Shown here piece by piece: positions 49,053 to 60,766 of a stretch of DNA of 64,000 bases. Position 1 is the first letter of the stretch; each line of letters opens with the position of its first letter. This DNA comes from Epiperipatus broadwayi (taxonomy: Eukaryota; Onychophora; Udeonychophora; Euonychophora; Peripatidae): positions 333,851 through 397,850 of the forward strand of contig JAQFVV010000546.1 in NCBI GenBank assembly GCA_028023455.1, given 5' to 3'. The position numbers and the translations under genes were made by a program. The notes under the pieces are model-generated. The model searched no databases and was not told where the DNA came from. It worked only from the letters and a program-made list of their open reading frames with translations.

Positions 49053-49950
49053 TCACTGCGGAGGACGTAATTGGGATATATGTTCCAAAATTGCAGCGAA
49101 AGGATCAGCTTTATACAACTGCCTCAACATAACCTCACTCAAATATGAGTCCAGGTGCTGACGTGCTGTCCCTCTGAGTTTTTTATTATGCCATGTGACC
49201 AAACCCCACAACCTTTCAACATTTTGTGTATGTACACCAGTTGCTGGGTCTATGATGTTGTGTGTGTGATTAACACGATGGTGTTCATATCTAGCCTCAG
49301 CTAACTCTTCACTCTTATATCCCTTCCAGCAATCACTGCAGATAGTCGAGCCTTTGTGTATATTTTGCAAAATTTCTTGCATGAGAGTAGATGCACTTCA
49401 ATCTTGAATGGCTATAATAAAACATTCCTCAGTCTCTGCATACGCCACCAAATAGACATTGCTGCAGTAGGACTCTTCCGGCATTGTTCTTCCATTTTGT
49501 GAAGAGGCTTTCGTCGATTTCCACAATTGTGTTGGGGCCTCCAATTTTCTGCCTTTCATTTCTTAACAATCTCCAGGTACAAACTTCGTGGAGGTAGTTG
49601 TTCCAATCAAGAACAGTTTTGTCCGAAATATTCAATTCCTCCGCACAAAATGTTATGGATATTAATTGCTTGGACCAACTGTAGATGAAACGTATAGCGG
49701 TCATGAAAGTCATTTTGGAGCCAATGAACCACGTGCCTTTTCTCATTGCGATTTGGGATAGACAATCTTTCAAGTTGCATCACCATTGTTTCACCGAATT
49801 AGGTCCCAAATTGTGAACATACTTTTTCATTTCATGACCATTTTGACACCATTTCCTTTTGGGGAGAAGTCCACGGTCTTGTAAGAAGATGATCACTTTT
49901 TCCTCCATACTTGGTAAATTAAATAAGGTTCTTGTAGCTTCAGCCATCAT
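49053..49950 (-). pseudogene. ISXO2/Merlin transposase, two TGA stops
   Basis: From ATG at ~49950: MMAEATRTLFNLPSMEEKVI, then a zinc-binding-like WCQNGHEMK and W-stop-C, MRKGTWFIGSKMTF (a family-typical stretch), NISDKTVLDWNNYLHEVC, then IVEIDESLFTKWK (first catalytic Asp), GGVCRETEECF after a frame adjustment, D-stop-SASTL, ICSDCWKGYKSEELAEARYE (second Asp), HHRVNHTHNIIDPATGVHTQ, NVERLWG (third acidic residue), and RQHLDSYLSEVMLRQLY. Both stops are TGA where the family has Arg (CGA). The domain is of the IS1595/ISXO2 type. The three acidic residues of the DDE core are kept, so only a few changes separate it from an active protein. Confidence 0.85.
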
Positions 49951-51510
49951 AAACACAAAAATGCAAATATCACAAAGTAGAAGAGCTCAAAAAAGTCACT
50001 GTGATGCTGTGGATACAAAATCACAATAGACAGAAAAATCAAAAAATTTCCCAAACCTCTCTCCGAATTTTAAATCTCGTGGGTAAAAAAAATTGACTTT
50101 CTGATGGATTAATCATGCCAGTCACTTGGTTGCCATGACAACATTGCATGCAAAAAAACGTCGATGTCTACCGGAAATCGGTAGGTCAAATATGTCATCG
50201 GTTGAATTATACATAAGTACTGAAAAAAAAAGATACCAAGCCAGTAATAAGTAACATTGCCTTGTTCAGTTTTTCTTTAAATAAAAATGTACAGCCAATG
50301 GACATTCCAACTTCACACGATGCCTTACCTGTGATAATCACCTTCAAGGGAGTACCCTCACAGTGTTTCTCTTGCAAGTCCAGGGACCACCTCATCCAGA
50401 ATTGCCCTAACAGATATTGCCTAAATTGTGGATTTAAAAATACAAAATACCATCAATGTGCTAAACAAAAAATATTGTCAAAGGAAAATTCAAATCCTGT
50501 AAATGTACCTATTATAAAAAGTGATCAACAAATGGATCAAATATCAAGTCCAAACATAAGTTCTCACAAGGACATAGTGACACTGATGCCTAATAAGATT
50601 CCACATGAACAGACAGAGTCAGAAGCAAGAACAATTGAGGAAGTAAAAATTTCACATGAACGAATGGAATCAGAAGCAAGAACAATTGAGGAAGTATCAA
50701 TCTATGAATTTAATACTCCACAGCATATACAGACAGAACACAGCCCTGAAGATAGCCCTGATGAAAAGGACAGCACTGACACCTCATCAGAAAATGATGA
50801 CAATTTTAAAGTAGCAGTCAGTAGACAAAAATTAAGAAAAGTAAAAAAGATTAAAAGAAATGACAAGTTAAATAAAAATAAAGAATCAAATGCAATGGAT
50901 AAGCAAAAAAGCAACCCTGAAAGTAAAAAGAAATCTCCATACATGCCAATTCACAAAAAAACTAAATATGGTGATTCAAATGAAGATAAAAATGCCCCAG
51001 AAGATGCAACCCCATTACATTGGACCCGTAAAAACTTTTGTAATTCTCAACTTTTACAAGAACAAGTAAAACACTTCGAAGGAGTAGACAATCACAAAAA
51101 AAGGCAGAACTAAAAAGGACATAGATTCTGAAGAAATTAACATAGAGATGGATACAAAGGCTGCTCAAATTTCTGACAGCTCTTCACTTGAGCCAACCAG
51201 CTCACTAGCAGAACAAAGAAATTCTAATTTAAAATAGACTATGAAGATGAGTTACATAAATAACAATTATAAACTTTCAAACCAGGACAATTTTTTGGTT
51301 TTAACCCCAAATGTAAAAGTTATTATCATGTTTAGGAACAAAAATGTGCACAACCAACTCAATAGAACTTCACTTACAAAAGTAGGTTCACTGTTTTCAC
51401 AGTGGTGTATAACATATTCCTATTACACTTTTACTAATAATAGTTGTCCCATTCATTATATAATAAACTATAAAATATCTTTTCCCCACCATTTTATATA
51501 ATTGATAATA

Positions 51511-54500
51511 TGGGTCTTTCTATTACATCAGTCAATGTAAGGGGTATTAACTCTACCCAGTGAATATTTGCAATTAGCAATTGGATAAGGCAATTCTCAC
51601 CCCATATCCTTTTATTTACAAGAGATAAAATGCTCAGTACATTCAACATTTAATCCAGAACTCTACTTTAGTAAATTTGGATACAGTAAATTTTCAAAAT
51701 CTGATATTACTGCTGCTGGGGTAGGGATTCTCATCCATCATCATTCTCCTTTTCAAACATCTAAGATTTTATACTTAGATCGGCATATGAGTATAATTAT
51801 TCTATATCATTCTTCTTTTACTCTAAATTTAATAACTTTCTATTTATATAATCAGCCATTGTTAATTCACCAATTAATAAATAAAATAAATTTAATATTA
51901 GCTACAAATTCTTACCCAACTATAATCATGGCTGATTTTAACATGTCTTATAAGAATTTTACATTAAAGTACCTTCATTTAATTAATAAGAATTTCATGA
52001 GTGCTGAAGGTTTTTTTCCAACTAGCTCCATTTCATTCTATACTAAAAAACACTCCTCTCTAATAGACCTTGTATTCTATTCACCAGATCTACATTTCAT
52101 TATAAGTCCCTCCCTATGTCCTGTAACTTTCTCTAATCATTTAGCACTAAATGTGAAACTCACAATACACATGCAACTTCAACCAATTCTTCCTCTAAAT
52201 ATACTACTTGTCTTCTATTAAAATCCACTACACCTGAAGCAGTTCTCTCTGAGATTTATATTTATTTTAAGAAGGTAGAAATACTATATTTAAACCCAGT
52301 AGAGGCCTGGATATCATTTATTAACATAATCTCTTCAACTATTCGACATTATACTTCAAAAAATAGTTCTCCCACTAATCTTGTTCATAAATTAGATGCA
52401 ATACACTTAAAACTAAAAAATACTTCATGTGACCCTTCTTCAATTAAATCAATAATGTTTTTAAAACAAGAATACAAACAAACCCAACTCATACTGGCTG
52501 ATTATCTCTCTACAAAAAAAGCAAAATTTTTTCTAGCTAATCCTCATAACTGGTCTAAAGGATATATTCGGTGGGCCTTAGGTTATACTCCCAAAAACTT
52601 AACTCCTTCATCTATTATTTTTGATTCAAAAATGATTGCTGGGGAAGACATGACACTACAAATATATTACCACTTTAAAGCTAGACTTTGCTTTTCCAAA
52701 TTTCTCTTCATTTCACTTTGGTTTTACCACAGAAGAACATAACATAACAAAGTATGAAATTGCTCTCAAGTTGAACTCCTTTCCAAACAATACACACCCA
52801 GGTACACATGCAATTCCAAAATGTTTATTATCGCATCTTAGCCACTGTACTATCCCAATAGTACACAATTTGATAAATTATCTATCAAAACAAATACATA
52901 ACATTGACCAACTTTATCCAGTATCACTGGTCCCTTTTCTAAAAAAAAATACACTTCCTTCTCCTCTAGATAATCTATGCCCTATTTTAATGTCTCCTCT
53001 TATCATCAAACTAATAGAGTCTCTTTTAAAAGACAAAATTCAACCCCTAATATTTCCTGGGTTGTCTAAGTTTCAGTTTGCCAGAAAAGGCTGTTCTACT
53101 TCTGAAGCACTTATGTTATGTAAAATATTAATAGAGGATGTAAGACAGGCAAGAAAATCTGCACCTATTGCAATTCAATTAGACATAAAGGCTGCATTTG
53201 ATTCAGTACCTGTGGACAAGCTACTACAGGTGCTTAGTCAACATAAAATTCCAATACCTATAATGTATGTTCTGGCAAACCTGCTCATCAATAGAAAAAT
53301 ACACATTACTCTTAATGGAAAAATGTCCCCTGACTTTACTCCACACAATTCAATACCACAAGGCTTTCCCCTTAGTTCATTGTTTTTTATTATATATATT
53401 AACCCCCTCTTACTAGAACTAGAATCTAAATTGCCAGGAATATATGTACCCCTCATAAACCAATCCATCAAACATATTTCATACATGGATGATATAGTCA
53501 TCTTTTTGCCATCCAAAAAACATTTGCCTTTAATGTATACCATTTTAGAAAATTACTCTGCAGCTTATAGTCTAAAATTTAACAAAGAAAAAACATCTAT
53601 TTGGAGTATCCTTTCTGGTAAACAAATTCATTCAGTTTGCAGTTCCCCTCCCCACAAATTTCTTGGTCTCCCAATTCATCTGTCTATGAATGCAATGAGA
53701 ATTATAATACAAGAGCAATTAATAACTGCAATTGAAAAGGTGACCACTTCACTTTCAAAAGCATATCTTTCATTATATAGTAAAATATCACTCATTAACA
53801 TATTAATTTTCCCAAAAATAAATTACTATGCACCTATCATTAAGTTTATTAACTCATTTAAGAAAAAAATTAACTCCTTTTGCACAAAACTCATATGGAA
53901 TAATAAGGCAGTGGTAATAAGCATCAAAAGTCTGCAAAAACATTCAAAACTAAATGGCCTGTCATTACACTGCATTTCAACATTCTATTATCAAAAAACT
54001 CATAACGCATTAATGAAACTTTGACATATGAAAATTTCCAAGTGTTTCTTCCAATATCACCTACAGACACTCCACCTCCTATTAAAAATATATTTATTAA
54101 CAATGTAATAAAAACAATATTCAAACATAAAGTACCTGCTACAAACCTTTTCTCAACTAAAATTAAATATTGGGAAGCACACTACATAACAACTGATTCC
54201 AAACCCCTTGAAATTCCCATTAGCTTAATTAATATCTCGGAATAAATCTTTAATCCAAAAATTTAAATTGTGGTATTTGGAGCCTAAGTACTTAGAAACT
54301 AATAAAAATCAACCTTAGAGCTCTATCTATCAATGCTTTTCTGGATGGAAGATGCTGATCTTCAAACATAGATGCCATTTTTCAACTATGTAATAAAGAA
54401 GAAGAAACAACGGAACATTTTATTTCTCAGTGTACTTCTCTCAAAACATATCGAGAACTAATTGCAGATATAACCCATGATCAAAAATGCTCATTGACAG

Positions 54501-54733
54501 TGTTGTTAGAAAATATTCAAAGAGGGTTGTTTCCAACAATAAGAATAACAATCTTTATACTATACACACTCTGGTTTATGAGATGCCACTTTATATTCAA
54601 TCCCACATCAAGTAAACTTAAATCACACTTTCTCAGTAAGTTAGCAAAAATTAAAACAAGAGATCAGGCACTAGCTCCAATAGATATAGTATCAGCCACT
54701 TGGAGTTTGATTAAATTACCAACACCACTGTGA
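51511..54733 (+). pseudogene. LINE-E ORF2: APE endonuclease, RT, C-terminal domain
   Basis: MGLSITSVNVRGINSTQ begins at ~51511 and is followed by a TGA in place of an expected residue. Then ISNWIRQFSPHILLF, IIMADFNMSYKNF (GDFN as ADFN), SSLIDLVFYSP and a SNH variant of SDH complete the endonuclease. Frames break near 52220 and 52745. The RT frame 52771-54024 (417 codons) is the best preserved in the window: PNNTHPGTHAIPK, VPFLKKNTLPSPLDNLCPIL, FARKGCSTSEALML, IAIQLDIKAAFDSV, SIPQGFPLSSLFFIIYINPL, HISYMDDIVIFLPSKK, KFNKEKTSIWS, KINSFCTKLIWNNK. C-terminal parts at 54021-54245 and 54494-54733 end ATWSLIKLP. Endonuclease substitutions (G-to-A, D-to-N) suggest loss of activity. Confidence 0.88.
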
Positions 54734-54992
54734 AATATGAATTACATATTGGTTGCACCTTAAGTGAGAGTTTTAGTTGTCATATATGTATTCAATATTG
54801 TTACTTATATTGATTAATTTTCTTCCTAATTTTATCCAACATTATTAATGTAAAAAATATTTCATGTATATATAAAACTTATTTGTTGTTAATAATTTTT
54901 CAATTCTAAATTGTAGATCAGCTCTTGTAACATGTTTTAAAAATTGTATTTTCATATATGTACTTATAATATCAAATAAAGTTCTTTAAAAC

Positions 54993-55230
<238 letters not shown>

Positions 55231-56433
55231 CTCAATTCATAGCAAAATTTCTCTAATCAACATGTTAATAGTCCCAAAAATTAATTATTATGCGCCAGTC
55301 ATAAAATTCACCAACAGTTTTAAAAAAAAATAAACTCTTTATCTATGAAGCTAATCTGGAATAAGAAAGCTACCTCCATTAGTATCAATAGCCTACAAAA
55401 TCATACCAAATACAATGGCCTATCATTGCACTCAATAACAACCTTCTACTATCAAAAAGCCCATAACACTCTAGTAAAACTATCTACTAATTTTCCTATT
55501 TTCCAATCTTTCATAAAAATTCTACCCACTGATACCCCTCCACCAATAAAAAATAAATTCATAAATCAACTTGCCAAAATTAATACTAAATTCAACAAAT
55601 TACACGGTAAATCATTTACAAAACTTAATTACTGGGAAGCACATTATTCTCTCAACAATGCAGACTCTCTCATAAATGCAAGCAGTATACTCAATGTCAC
55701 AAACAAAACACTTATATCAAAATTTAAGTTTTGGTACCTTGAACCAAAATATCTGGACTTCATTATTAAAATCAACCTCAGTGCCCTACCAACCAATTCA
55801 TTCCTGGCAACCAAAATGAAATTTGCCTACATAGACCCAACGTGCTCTCTATGTCATAGAGAGGATGAAACCATGAATCATTTCATTCACACCTGTCCCA
55901 CCTTGCAAACTTATAGAGACTTAATCTCCACAATCACTCGCAATTCAAAAACCACCCTTCAAACATTAATTGAAAACATTCCCCAAGGTTTTTTTACCAC
56001 AATTAGAATAACAATTTTTCTCCTGTTCACACTTTGGTTCCTCAGGTGTCATTTTGTTTTCAATCCCACCTCGCGCCAATATCAATCATTATTTATAGAC
56101 AAATTAACCAAGATTAAAAATAGAGATAACCTAATAGCACCCATAGATATAGTTACATCCACCTGGAGCCTAATTAAATTCCCAGATACAACTAAAAATC
56201 ACAAGGACAGCAATAATTAATAACTCAAGAAAAATGAACTCATGTTTTCACCAGTCAGCTTCAGAACTGTACAAACTCCTGCCACATCAGGATTTTAGTG
56301 TCTATTACTGAACAATATTCCTCATAGAACTCTTAATGGAACTTCAATTTTTTTCAAGTCTACACATGTATTGCCAATAGTAATTGCAACATAATTGTAA
56401 CAAAATTCATGCTAATAAAATAATTTTTAAAAC
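55231..56433 (+). mobile_element. LINE-G: 5'-truncated within RT
   Basis: Begins inside the RT/thumb region (HSKISLINMLIVPKINYYAP) directly after the tail of LINE-E, with no intervening DNA. Includes the C-terminal part of ORF2 and a ~210-bp 3' UTR ending CTAATAAAATAATTTTTAAA, ACTAG. The next (TAG)n tail follows at 56434. Confidence 0.93.
55240..56220 (+). pseudogene. LINE-G ORF2 C-terminus
   Basis: After one frameshift near 55330, the frame MKLIWNKKATSISI (55345) is open to 56220 (291 codons). It includes LPTDTPPPIKNKF, WYLEPKYLDFIIKINLSALP, CSLCHREDETMNHFIHTC (CCHC motif) and ends TSTWSLIKFPDTTKNHKDSN. The best match is the corresponding part of LINE-E and -C. The good state of this part suggests a recent insertion; the rest of ORF2 is missing because of 5' truncation. 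Confidence 0.88.

Positions 56434-56530
<97 letters not shown>
56434..56530 (+). repeat. (TAG)n tail of LINE-G
   Basis: About 32 perfect TAG triplets, starting after ATTTTTAAAAC and ending at TAGTACTAGTTGAG, where LINE-H begins. Confidence 0.97.
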
Positions 56531-56531
<1 letters not shown>

Positions 56532-56788
56532 CTAGTTGAGTACAACTCAGCATTTGACTAAACATATCACATAACTTTTGAACAAGATATTAGCAGAAGT
56601 TGTATAGTCACCTGGGATATGACGAACTTTTTTCTATTATTATTTTGATTGTATTAACTTTTTTTTCATGGTTTGTACACTTTTATACTAGTGAGCTAAA
56701 TGTAACTAATTATACACAATGATGTAACTGATCTCTCAATTGTATAATTTTCCTTTATATATCAACTGAATAAAATATATTTTAAAAC
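56531..56788 (+). mobile_element. LINE-H: 3' UTR fragment
   Basis: A 258-bp segment with no coding part, ending ACTGAATAAAATATATTTTA, AAAC and then (TAG)n. Same terminal form as LINE-G (TTTTAAAAC-TAG). It starts right after LINE-G's tail, so it is a severely 5'-truncated insertion. Confidence 0.85.
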
Positions 56789-57180
<392 letters not shown>

Positions 57181-58031
57181 ATGCAAATATGATAGATACA
57201 CACCACAATCTTTAATTACAACCACTAAGAAACAAATTATTAAAAAAGTCAAATTTTGATACTTGGAGCTGAAATATCTTGACTTTCTTATAAAAATCAA
57301 CATTGAAGCTCTTCCTACCAATAGCTTTCTATCCAAAAAATGCCTTTTGTTGAGATTGATGCTGATTGCCAACTTTGCCATAAAGATGAAGAAACCATAG
57401 AACATTTCTTGCTTCAATGCATAGCACTTCAATCATACAAAACACAAATTGCATCTATCACAAAATCACACATTACATCTCTTCAAATTTTCATTAACAG
57501 CATCCGGAGAGGTCTATTTCCTTCTATCAGAATCACAATTTTTCTTCTCTTTACCCTTTGGTTTCTGAGATGCCATTTCTGTTTCAACCCCACATCTTGA
57601 AAACTCAAATCTCTCTTTATTGGCAAATTGGAATAAAATTAAGCTCAGGGATCAAGCCTTGGCACCTGCAGATATATTTGCAGCAACATGGAGCCTCATT
57701 ACATTACCCTCCCTTCTGTAACCTATGGATATACATTTATTTTTATTATTATAGTTATATCTTCTTAACCTTTTTGTTTTATTATATATTTATTTTTTAA
57801 TTTTTATATTACTACCACTGAAACACAATTGAGCATAACGAAAAAAAAACAAAAACAATTCAACAATTGATATATGTAATAAAAATATTATGTTCTAATA
57901 TTTTAATTGTCCAATATCACTAATCATGTATCTTTCCTTTTTTTCAATTTTACTATAAATTGTACTTATTTTTTATTTTGTTATAAAGATAAAAATGTAA
58001 CCAAATAAACTGCCAATAAAATATATTTTAA
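57181..58031 (+). mobile_element. LINE-I: 5'-truncated in the ORF2 C-terminus
   Basis: Begins just before the conserved YLELKYLDFLIKINIEALPT segment and keeps CQLCHKDEETIEHFLLQC (CCHC) at about 57367 and LFTLWFLRCHFCFNP. Frames shift near 57330 and 57600. The ~310-bp 3' UTR ends CCAATAAAATATATTTTAAT. Follows the tail of LINE-H without a gap. Confidence 0.88.
57340..57720 (+). pseudogene. LINE-I ORF2 C-terminus remnant
   Basis: The open part (57340-57600) carries the CCHC motif CQLCHKDEETIEHFLLQC, IRRGLFPSIRITIFLLFTLW and RCHFCFNPTS. After a shift the remaining QALAPADIFAATWSLITL can be read to ~57720. It matches the same segment of LINE-E, -G and -C. Confidence 0.85.
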
Positions 58032-58066
<35 letters not shown>

Positions 58067-58186
58067 CTAGTAGTAGTAGTCATAGTAGTCATAGTAGCAG
58101 TAGTAGCAGTAGTAGCAGTAGTAGCAGCAGTAGCAGCAGTAGCAGCAGCAGCAGCAGTAATAGAAGAAGTAGTAGTAGAAGTAGTA

Positions 58187-58217
<31 letters not shown>

Positions 58218-58278
58218 CAGTAGTGGTGGCAGCAGCAGTAACAGTAGCAGTAGTAATAGTAGCAGTAGTAGCAGCAGC

Positions 58279-58310
<32 letters not shown>

Positions 58311-58330
58311 CAACAACAACAATAATTATA
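58032..58330 (+). repeat. (TAG)n-derived tail of LINE-I, heterogeneous
   Basis: Starts with TAG units, then mixes of TAG, CAG, CAT, AAG, TGG and, from about 58280, (AAT)n and (CAA)n. More degenerate than the other tails, so older or recombined. LINE-J follows after AATTATATATATAG. Confidence 0.9.
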
Positions 58331-59590
58331 TATATAGTATAGCAGTAAATATCAGTCATGTTACCATGTCCTTCCAACTTCTTGTTTCAAACCTAAAAGT
58401 TTGCTTAATACCATCTTTATTAAAGGTAAATTTTACACCTTACCAAAGATACAAAAAAACATGTTACATAGCATACTTTTTTTAAAAAATTTTCATATGT
58501 GCACACAAAAAAATTTAATCATATTTATTTTAGACCAACATGAGATATGACATAAAATGGCAACCTTGTTTTAAAAATTGTATAATTATAGTCCTGCAGC
58601 AAATCTTAGTTTTTTTCTGTATAATAGTTGCAAGTTCTCAAACTTCACTCCAAAAAATTTGCTCAAGACCATTATTATTAAAGGATGCAACTCGTAATAA
58701 TTGGTGTTTTTCCCATTTTCCTAATATGCAAATCATGTTGACGGGAAGGGACAATCCATGCTGAACAAGTGATTTTCCATTTTCCCAAGATGCAATCAAT
58801 GCTGACTAGTGCTTTTTTCATTTTCTCCAGAGGTAATTTATACTGACCAGTGTTTTTCAGTTTTCTCAAGGTGCAATTTATACCAACTAGTATTTTCCAT
58901 TTTCCCAAGATATCATTTATGCTAAACTGGAACTTTTTCAGTCTCCCAGGATTCAATGCATGTTATCTGGTGCTTTTCTAAGCTGAAATCCATGTTCCCA
59001 GAATGCAATTAGTGCTGACTAGTGTTCATCCATTTTCCCAAGATGCAATTCATGCTGATAACTGTTTTTCCATTTTCTCAACATACAATCTTTGCTGAAC
59101 TATTATTTTCCCAGAATACAATTCATGCATACTAGTCTTTCTTCATTATACCAGGTTGCAATTCATGCTGAATCAATGTTTTTGTGTTTTTCCAATATGC
59201 AATTTATCCTGACTAATATTTCTTTTTTTTTTCACATTGAACTTATGCAATAAATGAAACAATAAGACTTATTTAAGAAAACTATAGTATTCACACCAAA
59301 TGAACCTAATATTTTTGGGACTATATATCATTCTAACACTAACTTCAACCCTTTCTTCATATGTTTTCAATCATATTGTCATGCATTCCCACATATTTTT
59401 TTCAATATTGCATTTAAAAATTCTATGTTAACCTAATTTGACATATGTGTCTTATATAATAAATATTTTTTTAAATTAATATAAATCATGTTTTCTTTCC
59501 TATCACAATCAATATTGTAAACCTTTGTTATATATGTAACATCATGAATCAAATGTAACTTAAGTAAAGTCTCAATAAAGTTTCCTTTTT
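58331..59590 (+). mobile_element. LINE-J: non-coding LINE 3' part with (GAA)n tail
   Basis: No ORF2 segment was recognised. The right end, GTCTCAATAAAGTTTCCTTT, TT and then (GAA)n, has the form of a LINE 3' end, close to those of A2 and LINE-E. A diverged minisatellite fills the middle. It lies between two LINE tails as a probable insertion; if so the element may have an unusually long 3' UTR. Confidence 0.6.
58670..59225. repeat. Degenerate ~45-50-bp minisatellite in LINE-J
   Basis: Around ten or more diverged units of the form CCAAGATGCAATTCATGCTG, ACTAGTGTTTTTCCATTTTC. Seen best between 58740 and 59090. Units differ at many sites and in length. An apparent minus-strand frame through it (58678-58956) is a by-product of the repeat. 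Confidence 0.8.
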
Positions 59591-60393
59591 GAAGAAGAAG
59601 AAGAAGAAGAAGAAGAAGAAGAAGAGGAGGAGGAGGAGGAGGAAGAAGAAGAAGAAGAAGAAGAAGAAGAAGAAGAAGAAAGAAGAAGAAGAAGAAGAAG
59701 AAGAAGAAGAAGAAGAAGAAGAAGAAGAAGAAGAAGAAGAAGAAGAAGAAGAAGAAGAAGAAGAAGAAGAAGAAGAAGAAGAAGAAGAAGAAGAAGAAGA
59801 AGAAGAAGAAGAAGAAGAAGAAGAAGAAGAAGAAGAAGAAGAAGAAGAAGAAGAAGAAGAAGAAGAAGAAGAAGAAGAAGAAGAAGAAGAAGAAGAAGAA
59901 GAAAGAAGAAGAAGAAGAAGAAGAAGAAGAAGAAGAAGAAGAAGAAGAAGAAGAAGAAGAAGAAGAAGAAGAAGAAGAAGAAGAAGAAGAAGAAGAAGAA
60001 GAAGAAGAAGAAGAAGAAGAAGAAGAAGAAGAAGAAGAAGAAGAAGAAGAAGAAGAAGAAGAAGAAGAAGAAGAAGAAGAAGAAGAAGAAGAAGAAGAAG
60101 AAGAAGAAGAAGAAGAAGAAGAAGAAGAAGAAGAAGAAGAAGAAGAAGAAGAAGAAGAAGAAGAAGAAGAAGAAGAAGAAGAAGAAGAAGAAGAAGAAGA
60201 AGAAGAAGAAGAAGAAGAAGAAGAAGAAGAAGAAGAAGAAGAAGAAGAAGAAGAAGAAGAAGAAGAAGAAGAAGAAGAAGAAGAAGAAGAAGAAGAAGAA
60301 GAAGAAGAAGAAGAAGAAGAAGAAGAAGAAGAAGAAGAAGAAGAAGAAGAAGAAGAAGAAGAAGAAGAAGAAGAAGAAGAAGAAGAAGAAGAA
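59591..60393 (+). repeat. (GAA)n tail, ~268 units, at the 5' border of LINE-F
   Basis: 803 bp of GAA/AAG, with a (GAG)n block at 59624-59642 and single-base shifts near 59680 and 59903. Starts just after AATAAAGTTTCCTTTTT of LINE-J and ends at the first base of LINE-F (TACTGCAGAAAATCC). Purine-only strand; poly-Lys, -Glu and -Arg frames here are artefacts. Confidence 0.97.
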
Positions 60394-60766
60394 TACTGCA
60401 GAAAATCCTGATAGTGCCGGTAAGTAATATTAAAGTAGTTGGGTTTCAAACCCCAAAAATCTAATAATAATGTCACAACACTGTAATTAAATTATTGAAG
60501 AAATAAACTCTAACTTATTAACTGGCTGTTCATAAGAAAGCTATGGTTTAAGAATTTGAGGCTTTTGAGATCAGTGATTACAATTGCCTTGGATCAAACT
60601 TTTTTGAACACCCATACAAATATAGATAATTTCATAAAATAAAAATAAATATTTTTGAAACTATAATTAATGAAAATCATAAACTAGCTCAAGAATATCA
60701 TAAAAAAAACACTTACGTTACCAAAAATTTCTTGGTTTTTATAAAAAAAAAAAGGAGCCCCCAGCT
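60394..60766 (+). promoter_or_regulatory. LINE-F 5' UTR (putative internal promoter)
   Basis: 373 bp between the microsatellite and the ORF1 start. LINEs transcribe from internal 5' promoters; no specific element could be picked out by eye. AT-rich, with a poly(A) run just before the start codon. Confidence 0.4.

Larger units (their letters stand above)
47640..50213. mobile_element. Merlin/ISXO2-type DNA transposon in LINE-E ORF1
   Basis: Ends are inverted: ATTCAACCGATGATGT on the left, ATGTCATCGGTTGAAT on the right (~16-20 bp TIR). The interior carries an ISXO2/IS1016-like transposase on the minus strand. A third copy of the terminal motif, inverted, lies at 47811-47823. Merlin elements usually have 8-9-bp duplications; here I see only AATT at both outer edges, so the exact limits are uncertain. 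LINE-C, -E and -F ORF1 alignments continue directly across the site, so excising this segment closes the frame approximately. Confidence 0.8.
46743..51113 (+). pseudogene. LINE-E ORF1 (gag-like), split by two insertions
   Basis: N-terminal part up to ~47004, with SSYANVLKK equal to the DTYARAVKS motif of LINE-C, is followed by a SINE (47018-47089). The frame resumes at 47098: QEDNLLQINEEN, then IPPIIFKSFQKFTNEKTLIL, then NNRYHVLEFHN. The Merlin-type element enters after YGQVSNFRLW (~47640). ORF1 resumes near 50230 with DTKPVISNIALFSFSLNKNV, CFSCKSRDHLIQNC and CLNCGFKNTKYHQC, two zinc knuckles, and a charged linker with a 17-residue tandem duplication. It ends FEGVDNHKKRQN at 51113. Apart from the insertions there is one stop in the N-terminal part and little decay. 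Confidence 0.85.
46743..54992 (+). mobile_element. LINE-E: nearly full-length, interrupted by a SINE and a Merlin/ISXO2 transposon
   Basis: ORF1 runs 46743-51113 and is split by two insertions; ORF2 runs 51511-54733; the 3' UTR ends ATCAAATAAAGTTCTTTAAAAC followed by (TAG)n. The best paralogue is LINE-C. The 5' end may be truncated, because the ORF1 start could not be found. Its tail borders LINE-G. Confidence 0.88.

Noticed and set aside
58670-59225. Spaced repeats resembling a CRISPR array
   Set aside because: Units and gaps both vary and are diverged, and the context is a eukaryotic LINE 3' part; it is a minisatellite.
59433-60476. Poly-Lys/Glu/Arg and poly-Ser/Phe frames over 290 codons
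   Set aside because: They translate the (GAA)n array and have no coding context.
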